This document shows, piece by piece, positions 1-6,082 of a stretch of 8,018 bases of DNA (its first letter is position 1; each line of letters starts with the position of its first letter). The notes beneath the pieces were generated by a model. The model ran no database searches. It was not told where the DNA came from and saw nothing but the letters and a program-made list of their open reading frames with translations. Source of the stretch: Synergistales bacterium (GTDB taxonomy: Bacteria; Synergistota; Synergistia; Synergistales; Thermovirgaceae); assembly GCA_018434645.1 (NCBI GenBank), contig JAHDOX010000034.1:1-8018 (forward strand), given 5' to 3'. A program made the translations under genes and the position numbers.

Positions 1-1602
1 ATCCCCTATCTCGGAGGAGGGTTCGGGGGAAAATCAGATGTCTCCATAGAACCGATGGTCGCCTACGCGGCGAGTTTCGTCCCGGGATACGCCGTCAAAC
101 TTATATTGACGAGAAAAGAAGTCTTCACTTCCTCCCTGCTCGGGCGAGGGATGAAAGGTAAAATGCGGATTGGCGCCAAAAAGGACGGTACCTTTACGTT
201 TCTTGAGGCCGAAATGTATTTTGCCGACGGAGCCTACGGCGATACTTCCTGGCCCGTTGACACCGTGGCGGGGCACAACTGCACAGGGCCGTATGAATTC
301 GGCAACGTCACCGTCGATGTGTACGGTGTTTATACCAATTCCCCCCCGGTCGGTGCTTACAGGGGATACGGCCATCCCGAGGGCCAGTTCATGTCGGGCA
401 GATTGATAGACATGCTGGCCAAAAGGCTCGGAATACCGACTGGCGAGATCATGAGGAAAAACTTCCTTTCCGAAGGGAGACAAAACGCACTGGGGCAGGT
501 CATAAAAAAGAGCCACGGCAACCTTGCCGCCTGTCTTGATGCGGTGGAAAAAGCGATCGACGAAAACCCCCTTCCTGAAAATGACGACAGGTATCTTTAC
601 GGCAAAGGTGTCGCGGCGATGATGAAATCCCCCAAGATGGCTGCAAACGCGGCTTCCTGCTGCACCATGCAGGTAAATGCCGACGGCTGTGTTTTCGTCA
701 ACCTTGCCGGGATTGAAATGGGACAAGGAGTCCAAACGGTCTTCACGCAGATGGTTGCCGAGGTCTTGCAGATCCCGATGGAAAAAATAAAAGTCTACAC
801 CGACGTAGATACGCAGTTTTCCCCCTGGGAATGGCAAACGGTTGCTTCCATGCAGACCTATCGCGGTGGCAGGGCCATTCAGGATGCCGCCTTGAGAATC
901 ATCGAACTGGCAAAGGATACCGCCGCAAAGGTGTGGAACTGTGAACCAGGTATGGTCCTTTACAGGGAAGGAGAGCTCATTCATCCCAATACGGAAGGGA
1001 AGCTCACCCTGGGAGTCCTGGCGAGGGGTTACATGAGCTTCAACGGTCTTACAGAGGGATCTCCTCTCATTGCCACGGGATGGTACCGCGTCCCGGGCTT
1101 GACCGATCCCGACCCGGAAACGGGCATGGGAAACGCGGCGGGCAGCTGGACTTTCGGTTGCCAGGGCTGCACCCTGAGAGTGGACAGGCAAACGGGCGAA
1201 GTGAAAATACTTCATTTTGCATCCGCCTTTGACGTCGGCAAAGTCGTTAATCCCGTTACAGCAAGGGGCCAGGTGGCGGGAGGCGTGGTGCAGGGCCTGG
1301 GAGCGGCCTTGATGGAAAAAATCGTATTCAAGGAAGACGGCACGATAAAAAACGTCAATTTCCCCGCCTACAAAATACCGAGGCTGAAGGACGCGCCGAA
1401 GAAGCAGACCATAGTGCTGCTGGAAACACCGAACGATGAAGGACCATGGAGTGCCAAGCCGATGGCGGAGCACCCCATAGTGGCTGTGGCGGCCGTCGTT
1501 CTGAATGCTCTTTACGATGCGACGGGAGTCGAATTTACCGCCCTGCCCGTAACGCAGGACAAGATACTTGAAACTCTGCGCAAAAAAGAGGAGGCTCTTT
1601 AA
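1..1602 (+). CDS. Xanthine dehydrogenase-family molybdopterin-binding catalytic subunit (5' truncated)
   Basis: Catalytic subunit of a molybdenum hydroxylase, which binds Mo-pterin and hydroxylates a heterocycle or similar substrate with water. The reading frame is open from base 1, so the gene begins upstream; 533 residues are present against roughly 750-780 for a full subunit. The fragment starts in the Mo-cofactor loop (GGGFGGK, fragment residues 5-11). It continues with the substrate-pocket motif GAYRGYGHPE (Arg121), EMGQG (239-243) and a C-terminal GPWSAKPMAEHP in which Glu490 matches the catalytic glutamate of the family's GxKGxGE motif. AYRG rather than AYRC argues for the xanthine dehydrogenase type and against CO dehydrogenase. 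The stop codon lies one base before the start of the 2Fe-2S subunit gene, so the two are surely co-transcribed. Purine, nicotinate or another N-heterocycle are all possible substrates. No FAD subunit is visible; it may lie upstream. Confidence 0.93.
   Translation: MPYLGGGFGGKSDVSIEPMVAYAASFVPGYAVKLILTRKEVFTSSLLGRGMKGKMRIGAKKDGTFTFLEAEMYFADGAYGDTSWPVDTVAGHNCTGPYEFGNVTVDVYGVYTNSPPVGAYRGYGHPEGQFMSGRLIDMLAKRLGIPTGEIMRKNFLSEGRQNALGQVIKKSHGNLAACLDAVEKAIDENPLPENDDRYLYGKGVAAMMKSPKMAANAASCCTMQVNADGCVFVNLAGIEMGQGVQTVFTQMVAEVLQIPMEKIKVYTDVDTQFSPWEWQTVASMQTYRGGRAIQDAALRIIELAKDTAAKVWNCEPGMVLYREGELIHPNTEGKLTLGVLARGYMSFNGLTEGSPLIATGWYRVPGLTDPDPETGMGNAAGSWTFGCQGCTLRVDRQTGEVKILHFASAFDVGKVVNPVTARGQVAGGVVQGLGAALMEKIVFKEDGTIKNVNFPAYKIPRLKDAPKKQTIVLLETPNDEGPWSAKPMAEHPIVAVAAVVLNALYDATGVEFTALPVTQDKILETLRKKEEAL
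1587..1594 (+). promoter_or_regulatory. Ribosome binding site of the 2Fe-2S subunit gene
   Basis: AGAGGAGG lies 9 bases before the ATG at 1604, inside the last codons of the upstream gene. It decides for the ATG at 1604 over an in-frame TTG at 1568, which would add 12 residues not expected before the ferredoxin fold. Confidence 0.8.
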
Positions 1603-1603
1603 A

Positions 1604-2089
1604 ATGCGTATACTCAACTTCTCTGTGAACGGCACCCCGAGGACGGTGCATCTCGAAGAAGGCAGGGTAATGCTTTCTGATGTTTTGAGGGATTACCTCG
1701 GCTTGACAGGGACGAAGATCGGATGCGGAGTCGGCCAATGCGGAGCCTGCACCGTCATAATGGACAAAAAAGCGGTTACCAGCTGCACCGTGCCCGCCGA
1801 GAAGGCCGAGGGGAAATCGGTCTTTACCATCGAGGGGCTTGCCGAAAGAGGCAAGCTCAACCCCATTCAGGAAGCCTTCGTGGAAGCGGGCGCCGTTCAG
1901 TGCGGATTTTGCACTCCGGGCCTGGTTATGCGGCTTTTCGCTCTTTTCAGCGAAAATCCGGAAGCGGACGACGAAACAATCGAAGAAGAGTTGAACAAGC
2001 ACCTTTGCCGTTGCACAGGGTACGAAGCCATACTGGAGGCAGCCCGCCTTTCGAGGAGCAAGATGATCGCCCGAGCGAAGCCAAGCTGA
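1604..2089 (+). CDS. 2x[2Fe-2S] iron-sulfur subunit of the molybdenum hydroxylase
   Basis: Electron-transfer subunit (161 residues) that passes electrons from the Mo centre towards FAD or another acceptor, in the cytoplasm. The N-terminal plant-type ferredoxin domain has Cys41, Cys46, Cys49 (CGVGQCGACTV) and Cys61. The C-terminal four-helix domain has Cys100 and Cys103 (QCGFCTPG) and Cys135 and Cys137 (HLCRCTGY). All eight cluster ligands are therefore present, and the length is typical for the stand-alone small subunit (XdhC/CoxS/NdhS type). The start at 1604 is set by its Shine-Dalgarno sequence and by the conserved beginning of the fold. It follows the Mo subunit gene by one base and precedes the amidohydrolase gene by 55 bases. 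The family is certain; the substrate of the complex is not. Confidence 0.95.
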   Translation: MRILNFSVNGTPRTVHLEEGRVMLSDVLRDYLGLTGTKIGCGVGQCGACTVIMDKKAVTSCTVPAEKAEGKSVFTIEGLAERGKLNPIQEAFVEAGAVQCGFCTPGLVMRLFALFSENPEADDETIEEELNKHLCRCTGYEAILEAARLSRSKMIARAKPS

Positions 2090-2144
2090 TTGACGGGACC
2101 AGGCAAAAGCACGAAAAATGAACAAGAGGAGGTAAAGAAAAACG

Positions 2145-3353
2145 ATGACATATAGCCTTTTAATCAAAAATGCTCGCACCCGTTTTTCAGGGGGAGAAAC
2201 AGTGTCCATAGGCATCAAGGGGGACAAAATCGAAGCGATCGAAAAAAATCTTCCCGAAAAAGACGCGGAACACGTAATCGACGCGAAGGGGAACCTGGTC
2301 ACCGAGTCTTTCATCAACGGTCACTTGCATCTTTGCAAGGTGTATACCCTTGAAATGGTAGGACAGGACGCCCTTTCTTCGTACCACGGAAAGACGATGG
2401 GCGGTGCCATGACGGCCATAGAACAGGCCTCCAGGGTGAAAGAAAGATACGACGAGACCTGGATAATCGAAAATGTCCGCAAGGCTTGCACCCTTGCCCG
2501 AAAGTACGGGAACACCCACATAAGGGCTTTTGCCGACACCGACACGAAAGCCAGGCTCGAAGGTATAAAAGCGCTCCTGAAGGCCCGTGAGGAATTCAAG
2601 GATGTGGTCGACCTTCAGGTGGTCGCCTTCCCGCAGGACGGAGTGGTGCGTGACCCGGGTGCGGAGGACTACATCAGGTCGGCCCTCGATCTGGGTGCCG
2701 ACGTGGTCGGAGGAATACCCTGGATCGAGTACACCGATTTGGACATGCAGGAACACATTGACAGGATGTTTGCCCTGGCGAGGGAGTTCGACAGGGACGT
2801 GTCCATGCTTATCGACGATGCCGGTGATCCTGGGCTGCGGTCCCTGGAGATGCTGTCCGTGAAAACAATCAAAGAGGGCTGGCAGGGGCGTGTCACCGCG
2901 CAACACTGCCGCGCAATGGCCCTGTACCCGGAACCATATTTCAGAAAGATACTGGCCTTGCTGCAAAAAGCCCGGATAGGCCTTGTGAGCGATCCGCAAA
3001 CAGGACCACTTCACGCCAGGGTGAGGGACCTTTATGATGCGGGAGTCTCTGTAGCCCTGGGACAGGACGATATAGCCGACGCCTACTACCCTTTCGGCCG
3101 GAACAACATGCTGGAAGTCGCCTTCCTGGCGGTACATCTTTTGTGGATGACTACCTTCGGCGACATGGAAATCATTTACGACCTGATAACAACTAATGCC
3201 GCCAGGGCCATGGGGATCAAGGGGCACAAGCTCGAGGTGGGCGGAAACGCCGATTTGGTGGTGCTCAACGCCAGAGACGTGTACCATGCGATCTGGGAAC
3301 ATGAAGCCCCCCTGTACGTGATCAGAAAGGGAAAAGACGTAACGGCTCATTAG
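2145..3353 (+). CDS. Cytosine-deaminase-like amidohydrolase with altered active site
   Basis: A 402-residue protein of the amidohydrolase superfamily, related along its length to E. coli cytosine deaminase (CodA): N-terminal beta-sandwich piece, TIM-barrel core, C-terminal return to the sandwich. Recognisable are NGHLHL (metal ligands His60 and His62), VAFPQDG (Gln164, like CodA Gln156), GRVTAQHC (His254, like CodA His246), GQDD (Asp308, like CodA Asp313) and the C-terminal GGNADLVVL strand. Three places differ. Where CodA has VHCDEIDD this protein has MLIDDAGD, so the metal-ligand His is Leu222 and the catalytic Glu217 is Asp225; THVD is AFAD (Phe129); and GHDD is GQDD. It may therefore act on another substrate, use a different metal site, or have lost deaminase activity. 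AGAGGAGG-type ribosome binding site AGAGGAGG at 2125-2132, 12 bases before the ATG. Last gene before a terminator; probably co-transcribed with the Mo hydroxylase. Confidence 0.85.
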   Translation: MTYSLLIKNARTRFSGGETVSIGIKGDKIEAIEKNLPEKDAEHVIDAKGNLVTESFINGHLHLCKVYTLEMVGQDALSSYHGKTMGGAMTAIEQASRVKERYDETWIIENVRKACTLARKYGNTHIRAFADTDTKARLEGIKALLKAREEFKDVVDLQVVAFPQDGVVRDPGAEDYIRSALDLGADVVGGIPWIEYTDLDMQEHIDRMFALAREFDRDVSMLIDDAGDPGLRSLEMLSVKTIKEGWQGRVTAQHCRAMALYPEPYFRKILALLQKARIGLVSDPQTGPLHARVRDLYDAGVSVALGQDDIADAYYPFGRNNMLEVAFLAVHLLWMTTFGDMEIIYDLITTNAARAMGIKGHKLEVGGNADLVVLNARDVYHAIWEHEAPLYVIRKGKDVTAH

Positions 3354-3392
3354 AAGTCCGAACAGGTTCAAAAAAGTGAAAGCGGACCCTTA

Positions 3393-3431
3393 TGCCTGCC
3401 CCGCGGTATTTCCAGGGGCAGACATCTTTTT
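3393..3431 (+). terminator. Rho-independent terminator after the amidohydrolase gene
   Basis: CTGCCCC (3396-3402) pairs perfectly with GGGGCAG (3415-3421). The stem can extend outward by TG/CA across one mismatch, and a short inner GG/CC pairing closes the loop. A run of five T (3427-3431) follows a few bases later. It stands 40 bases after the stop codon at 3353 and separates the oxidation/hydrolysis block from the carbamoyltransferase block. The T run starts 5 bases after the stem, slightly further than ideal. Confidence 0.75.
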
Positions 3432-3505
3432 ATCCGGCAGTGGAAACAGAGTAACAATCCGGGTAGCCGCTTGATGTCGCGTTCTGATATTGCGCTGGCG
3501 GGGGG

Positions 3506-3537
3506 TTGAAATTAACCTTGTTATTGTAAAATATAGT
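3506..3537 (+). promoter_or_regulatory. Weak sigma-70-type promoter candidate for the second operon
   Basis: An AT-rich patch between the terminator and the DUF2877 gene holds a TTGAAA (3506-3511) followed by TAAAAT (3527-3532) and an overlapping TATAGT (3532-3537). Spacings are 15 and 20 bases, neither ideal, so the exact -10 is uncertain. The location suits transcription of the downstream genes. I see no convincing operator palindrome in the rest of the 219-base spacer (3354-3572). Confidence 0.35.
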
Positions 3538-3572
3538 GTGCATGAACGGGATATTTTGGGTAATAAACAGCT

Positions 3573-4331
3573 TTGGGACAAGAGAGAGAGGCAGGTTGGT
3601 CTTTGGCCGGACTTTCAGGAATAAGCGCAGATTGGCCTGTAGAACCGGGCTCTCTTCGCGTTCGGGAGCGCCATGCGAGGACAATTAACCTGGAAGACAA
3701 ATGCTCAAGGCGTCTCAGCCTGGTTACCGAACAAGAAGACCTTGGGCCAAGGAGTGCATGGTTGACAGAATTACCCTGTGTCAGCGAAGGAGACGAACTC
3801 TTTTCCATCCCCTTGCCCGAGGCGGGTACCATCGTTTTCGACCCTGTGATAAAACCGGGCATGCCGGCGTCTCGCTGGCGCCCCCTCTTGCGGGAGTGGA
3901 TCTTCCTCGCTTGCGATCCGGAGTTGTCGTTGCCGGCAAAGCCGGAAAGCGTCGAAAAAATCATAACGCTGCTTGGCCTGGGCCCGGGACATACTCCCGC
4001 CGGCGACGACTGGATTGCAGGCTGGGTTGTAGCTCTTCGGTGGTGCAGGTCTGTGAGGACCGATGCTCTCCTTGATGAGTTTTCGGCCTTCCGTCGTGAG
4101 GGCGTTACAACCTGGCTTTCAGAAAGCATAATTTCCGACGCGCTTGAAGGAAGGACATGGGCCCGTCCCTTGAAGTTGATCGAAGCTTTGCAGGGTGACT
4201 TCATGCGAGAGGTTCTGGACGCCGCTGGGGCGCTGTCGCAGTGGGGTCACACTTCAGGCAGGGCGTGGCTCGCAGGGTTTGCGTCCGGACTCGAAATTGC
4301 GTTAAACCACAAGAAAGAAATATCCCCCTAA
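3573..4331 (+). CDS. allH: DUF2877 protein, AllH/YlbF-like component of a carbamoyltransferase system
   Basis: A 252-residue protein of the DUF2877 family. In E. coli the homologue YlbF (AllH) is reported to be required, with AllF and AllG, for oxamate carbamoyltransferase activity; its own chemical role is not settled. The signature is GPGHTPAGDDWIAG (residues 137-150), equivalent to the GPGLTPSGDD motif common in the family. Length is slightly below the 271 residues I recall for E. coli YlbF. The start is uncertain: there is no in-frame ATG near the beginning, stop codons at 3561-3566 limit it upstream, and TTG at 3573 or TTG at 3603 are the candidates. The second has a weak purine-rich GAGAGAGG stretch before it and would give 242 residues. 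It is the first gene of the second block, 23 bases before the FdrA gene. Family call is firm; the symbol is by homology and context. Confidence 0.82.
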   Translation: MGQEREAGWSLAGLSGISADWPVEPGSLRVRERHARTINLEDKCSRRLSLVTEQEDLGPRSAWLTELPCVSEGDELFSIPLPEAGTIVFDPVIKPGMPASRWRPLLREWIFLACDPELSLPAKPESVEKIITLLGLGPGHTPAGDDWIAGWVVALRWCRSVRTDALLDEFSAFRREGVTTWLSESIISDALEGRTWARPLKLIEALQGDFMREVLDAAGALSQWGHTSGRAWLAGFASGLEIALNHKKEISP

Positions 4332-4340
4332 ATTTGCCAG

Positions 4341-4348
4341 GGAGGTGA
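4341..4348 (+). promoter_or_regulatory. Ribosome binding site fixing the TTG start of the FdrA gene
   Basis: GGAGGTGA, nearly complete complementarity to the 16S rRNA tail, lies 6 bases before TTG 4355. The overlapping ATG at 4348 is in another frame, so the unusual TTG start is well supported. Confidence 0.85.
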
Positions 4349-4354
4349 TGGCAC

Positions 4355-5887
4355 TTGCAGCGATTGGAAGTAATGCCCCGCACATATTACGACAGCATAA
4401 CGCTCATGCGAGTAGCCAAGGAAATAACCAGTATGGAAGGCATAGAAAACGCCTCGCTATCCATGGGAACGGAAGCGAACCTTCGCATACTGGCGGCAGC
4501 CGGATTTGATCTGTCGGGGATCAATGTCACGCCCAATGACCTTGTTATAGCCGTTTCGGGCGAAGATGCGGTTCTTGATGAAGCACTGTCAAAGGCTAAG
4601 GAGTACCTTGCGAATCCGCCGTGGAAGAAAGAAGGTGGAAAAAGCGAGAGCTACAAGCCGCGCAGCCTGGATGGTGCCATATCAGTTCTTCCCGAAGCCA
4701 ACATCGCGATGATATCCGTGGCTGGAAGGTACGCCGGGGATGTGGCGCTTGATTGCCTTCACCGGGGTCTCAACGTCATGCTGTACTCCGACAACGTCCC
4801 GCTGGAAAAGGAAATAGAGATAAAGAAACTGGCCCGGGAGAAGGGACTTTTCGTAATGGGTCCCGACTGCGGAACCGCGATAGTACGGGGCGTTGCGATG
4901 GGCATGGCCAACATATGTCCCACGGGCCCCGTATCGATAGTGGCTGCAGCTGGAACGGGGCTTCAGGAAGTACATGTCCAGCTGGCCAAACGTGGAGTGG
5001 GGACCCTTCACGGTATTGGTACCGGTGGCAGGGACGTCAGGGCCGAAGTGGGCGGCATAATGGTGGAAATGGCGACGGAAAGGCTTCTAGAGGATGACGA
5101 GGTAGAGGTACTCGTGGTCATAGGAAAGCCTCCGGCACCGGAAGTGGAGAAAAAGATCCTGGAACGTATTTCCCGAGGCGACAAACCGGCGGTATTGGGT
5201 TTTATCGGTGGGGAATCCAGGGGAGACCGCGATGGTGTCTATATCTGCACGGAGCTCGAGGAGACCGCCGCCGTGGCGGCTGCTTTGGCCAAGGGAGAAG
5301 ACGTGGCCGAAGCGCGAAAGGAACTTGACTCAGCCGAAGAAAGCCTCAGGGAGCTTGCCGGAAAGCACGGGCCTCGGAAAGGCTGGCTGAGAGGGCTCTA
5401 TTCCGGCGGCACCCTTTGCTACGAGGCCCAGGTCATAGCGAAGGAGCTTTTAGGACCTATCCACAGCAACACCCCACTGAAAAAAGATCTCAAACTTGAA
5501 GACAGCCTGACGTCTGTAGAACACACTATAGTGGACTTTGGAGAAGATGAGTTCACCCAGGGGCGGCTTCACCCTATGATTGACGTCTCTTTAAGGGCAG
5601 GTAGATTCGTCGAGGAGGCCAAAGACCCTGGGGTTGGCGTAATCCTTTTTGATGTGGTGATAGGCTACGGGTGCAATCCCGACCCGGCCAGGGAACTTGC
5701 CGAAGGTGTCCTGGAGGCAAAGGCAGTTGCCGGAGACCGCATAGCCTTTGTGGCTTCCATTTGTGGGACCGAGGCCGACCCCCAGAACGCCGCCAGGCAA
5801 CGGAGCATTCTTGAGGACGCTGGGGTTCTTGTATGTGAAAGCAATGCCCGTGCCGCGAGGCTCGCTTCCTACCTGTTGAAGGGGTGA
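4355..5887 (+). CDS. fdrA: FdrA-family protein (AllF-like), lacking the usual C-terminal module
   Basis: A 510-residue protein related to the alpha subunit of succinyl-CoA synthetase. E. coli FdrA (AllF) is a component of oxamate carbamoyltransferase. Order of domains: a short N-terminal region with the DSITLMRVAKEI helix; a Rossmann-like CoA-binding-type domain from about residue 105, with LNVMLYSDNVPLE and MGPDCGT (168-174); a second nucleotide-fold domain with GIGTGGRD (220-227); and a ligase-like domain beginning at LYSGGTL (348-354) and containing HPMIDVSLR and DVVIGYG. These blocks match E. coli FdrA as I recall it. E. coli FdrA runs to about 555 residues and ends in a VINIG...W.P module; here the protein stops before it, and that module follows in the same frame after tandem stops TGA TAA (5885-5890) as the next gene. 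TTG start supported by an ideal ribosome binding site. Substrate inferred to be a ureide. Confidence 0.92.
   Translation: MQRLEVMPRTYYDSITLMRVAKEITSMEGIENASLSMGTEANLRILAAAGFDLSGINVTPNDLVIAVSGEDAVLDEALSKAKEYLANPPWKKEGGKSESYKPRSLDGAISVLPEANIAMISVAGRYAGDVALDCLHRGLNVMLYSDNVPLEKEIEIKKLAREKGLFVMGPDCGTAIVRGVAMGMANICPTGPVSIVAAAGTGLQEVHVQLAKRGVGTLHGIGTGGRDVRAEVGGIMVEMATERLLEDDEVEVLVVIGKPPAPEVEKKILERISRGDKPAVLGFIGGESRGDRDGVYICTELEETAAVAAALAKGEDVAEARKELDSAEESLRELAGKHGPRKGWLRGLYSGGTLCYEAQVIAKELLGPIHSNTPLKKDLKLEDSLTSVEHTIVDFGEDEFTQGRLHPMIDVSLRAGRFVEEAKDPGVGVILFDVVIGYGCNPDPARELAEGVLEAKAVAGDRIAFVASICGTEADPQNAARQRSILEDAGVLVCESNARAARLASYLLKG
5879..5887 (+). promoter_or_regulatory. Ribosome binding site of the FdrA C-terminal module gene
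   Basis: AAGGGGTGA ends on the FdrA stop codon and lies 6 bases before ATG 5894. It supports independent translation of the small gene, probably by ribosomes that have just finished FdrA. The same nine bases recur before the DUF1116 gene (6069-6077). Confidence 0.75.
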
Positions 5888-5893
5888 TAAAAG

Positions 5894-6070
5894 ATGAATG
5901 AGCGATTGCAGGACCTGCTCAAAAACGGGCCGAAGGTCATCAACATAGGTGTGGAACAGTTTGCCCTGGACCTAAAGGAGCAGGAAGTTCCCACCGTCCA
6001 GATGGATTGGCGTCCTCCCCAGGTCGAATCTGACCTGTTGTCGAAACTGAAGAAACTCAGGAAAAAGTAA
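5894..6070 (+). CDS. Small FdrA C-terminal-domain protein (58 residues)
   Basis: A 58-residue protein beginning MNERLQDLL, with KVINIGVEQFALDL at about residues 14-27, VDWRPP-type core QMDWRPP at about 37-43, and a very basic tail ending KLKKLRKK. It resembles the last 50 or so residues of E. coli FdrA as I recall them (VINIGLRSFALEL, then HYQWSPVAGG and a helical KLARLLERL end). Here the module is a separate gene, in the same frame as FdrA, 6 bases after its stop. Its role is unknown; the likely one is to associate with FdrA or with the DUF1116 protein encoded just downstream, completing the carbamoyltransferase complex. It has its own good ribosome binding site and ATG, which argues for a true gene over a decayed end of fdrA. 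Confidence 0.85.
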   Translation: MNERLQDLLKNGPKVINIGVEQFALDLKEQEVPTVQMDWRPPQVESDLLSKLKKLRKK

Positions 6071-6077
6071 GGGGTGA
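6069..6077 (+). promoter_or_regulatory. Ribosome binding site deciding the DUF1116 start
   Basis: AAGGGGTGA lies 5 bases before ATG 6083. An in-frame GTG at 6074 falls inside this sequence and would leave no ribosome binding site, so ATG 6083 is preferred. Confidence 0.7.
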
Positions 6078-6082
6078 AAAGA

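Noticed and set aside
34..1635. Long open frame (533 codons) on the - strand opposite the Mo subunit gene
   Set aside because: Its product shows no family motif, while the + strand frame carries all Mo-hydroxylase motifs. It is a shadow caused by codon bias.
2090..2144. 55-base gap between the 2Fe-2S gene and the amidohydrolase gene, checked for promoter or hairpin
   Set aside because: Only the ribosome binding site AGAGGAGG stands out; no stem-loop or -35/-10 pair could be supported.
2187..3371. Long open frame (394 codons) on the - strand opposite the amidohydrolase gene
   Set aside because: No recognisable domain; the opposite strand encodes a clear amidohydrolase. Shadow frame.
3521..4204. 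Open frame of 227 codons on the - strand opposite the DUF2877 gene
   Set aside because: The + strand protein has the DUF2877 GPGHTPAGDD motif and fits the operon; the antisense product has low-complexity Ser/Arg-rich sequence and no motif.
4348..4350. ATG overlapping the FdrA ribosome binding site as an alternative start
   Set aside because: It is in a different frame from FdrA; the TTG at 4355 is in frame and at the right distance from GGAGGTGA.
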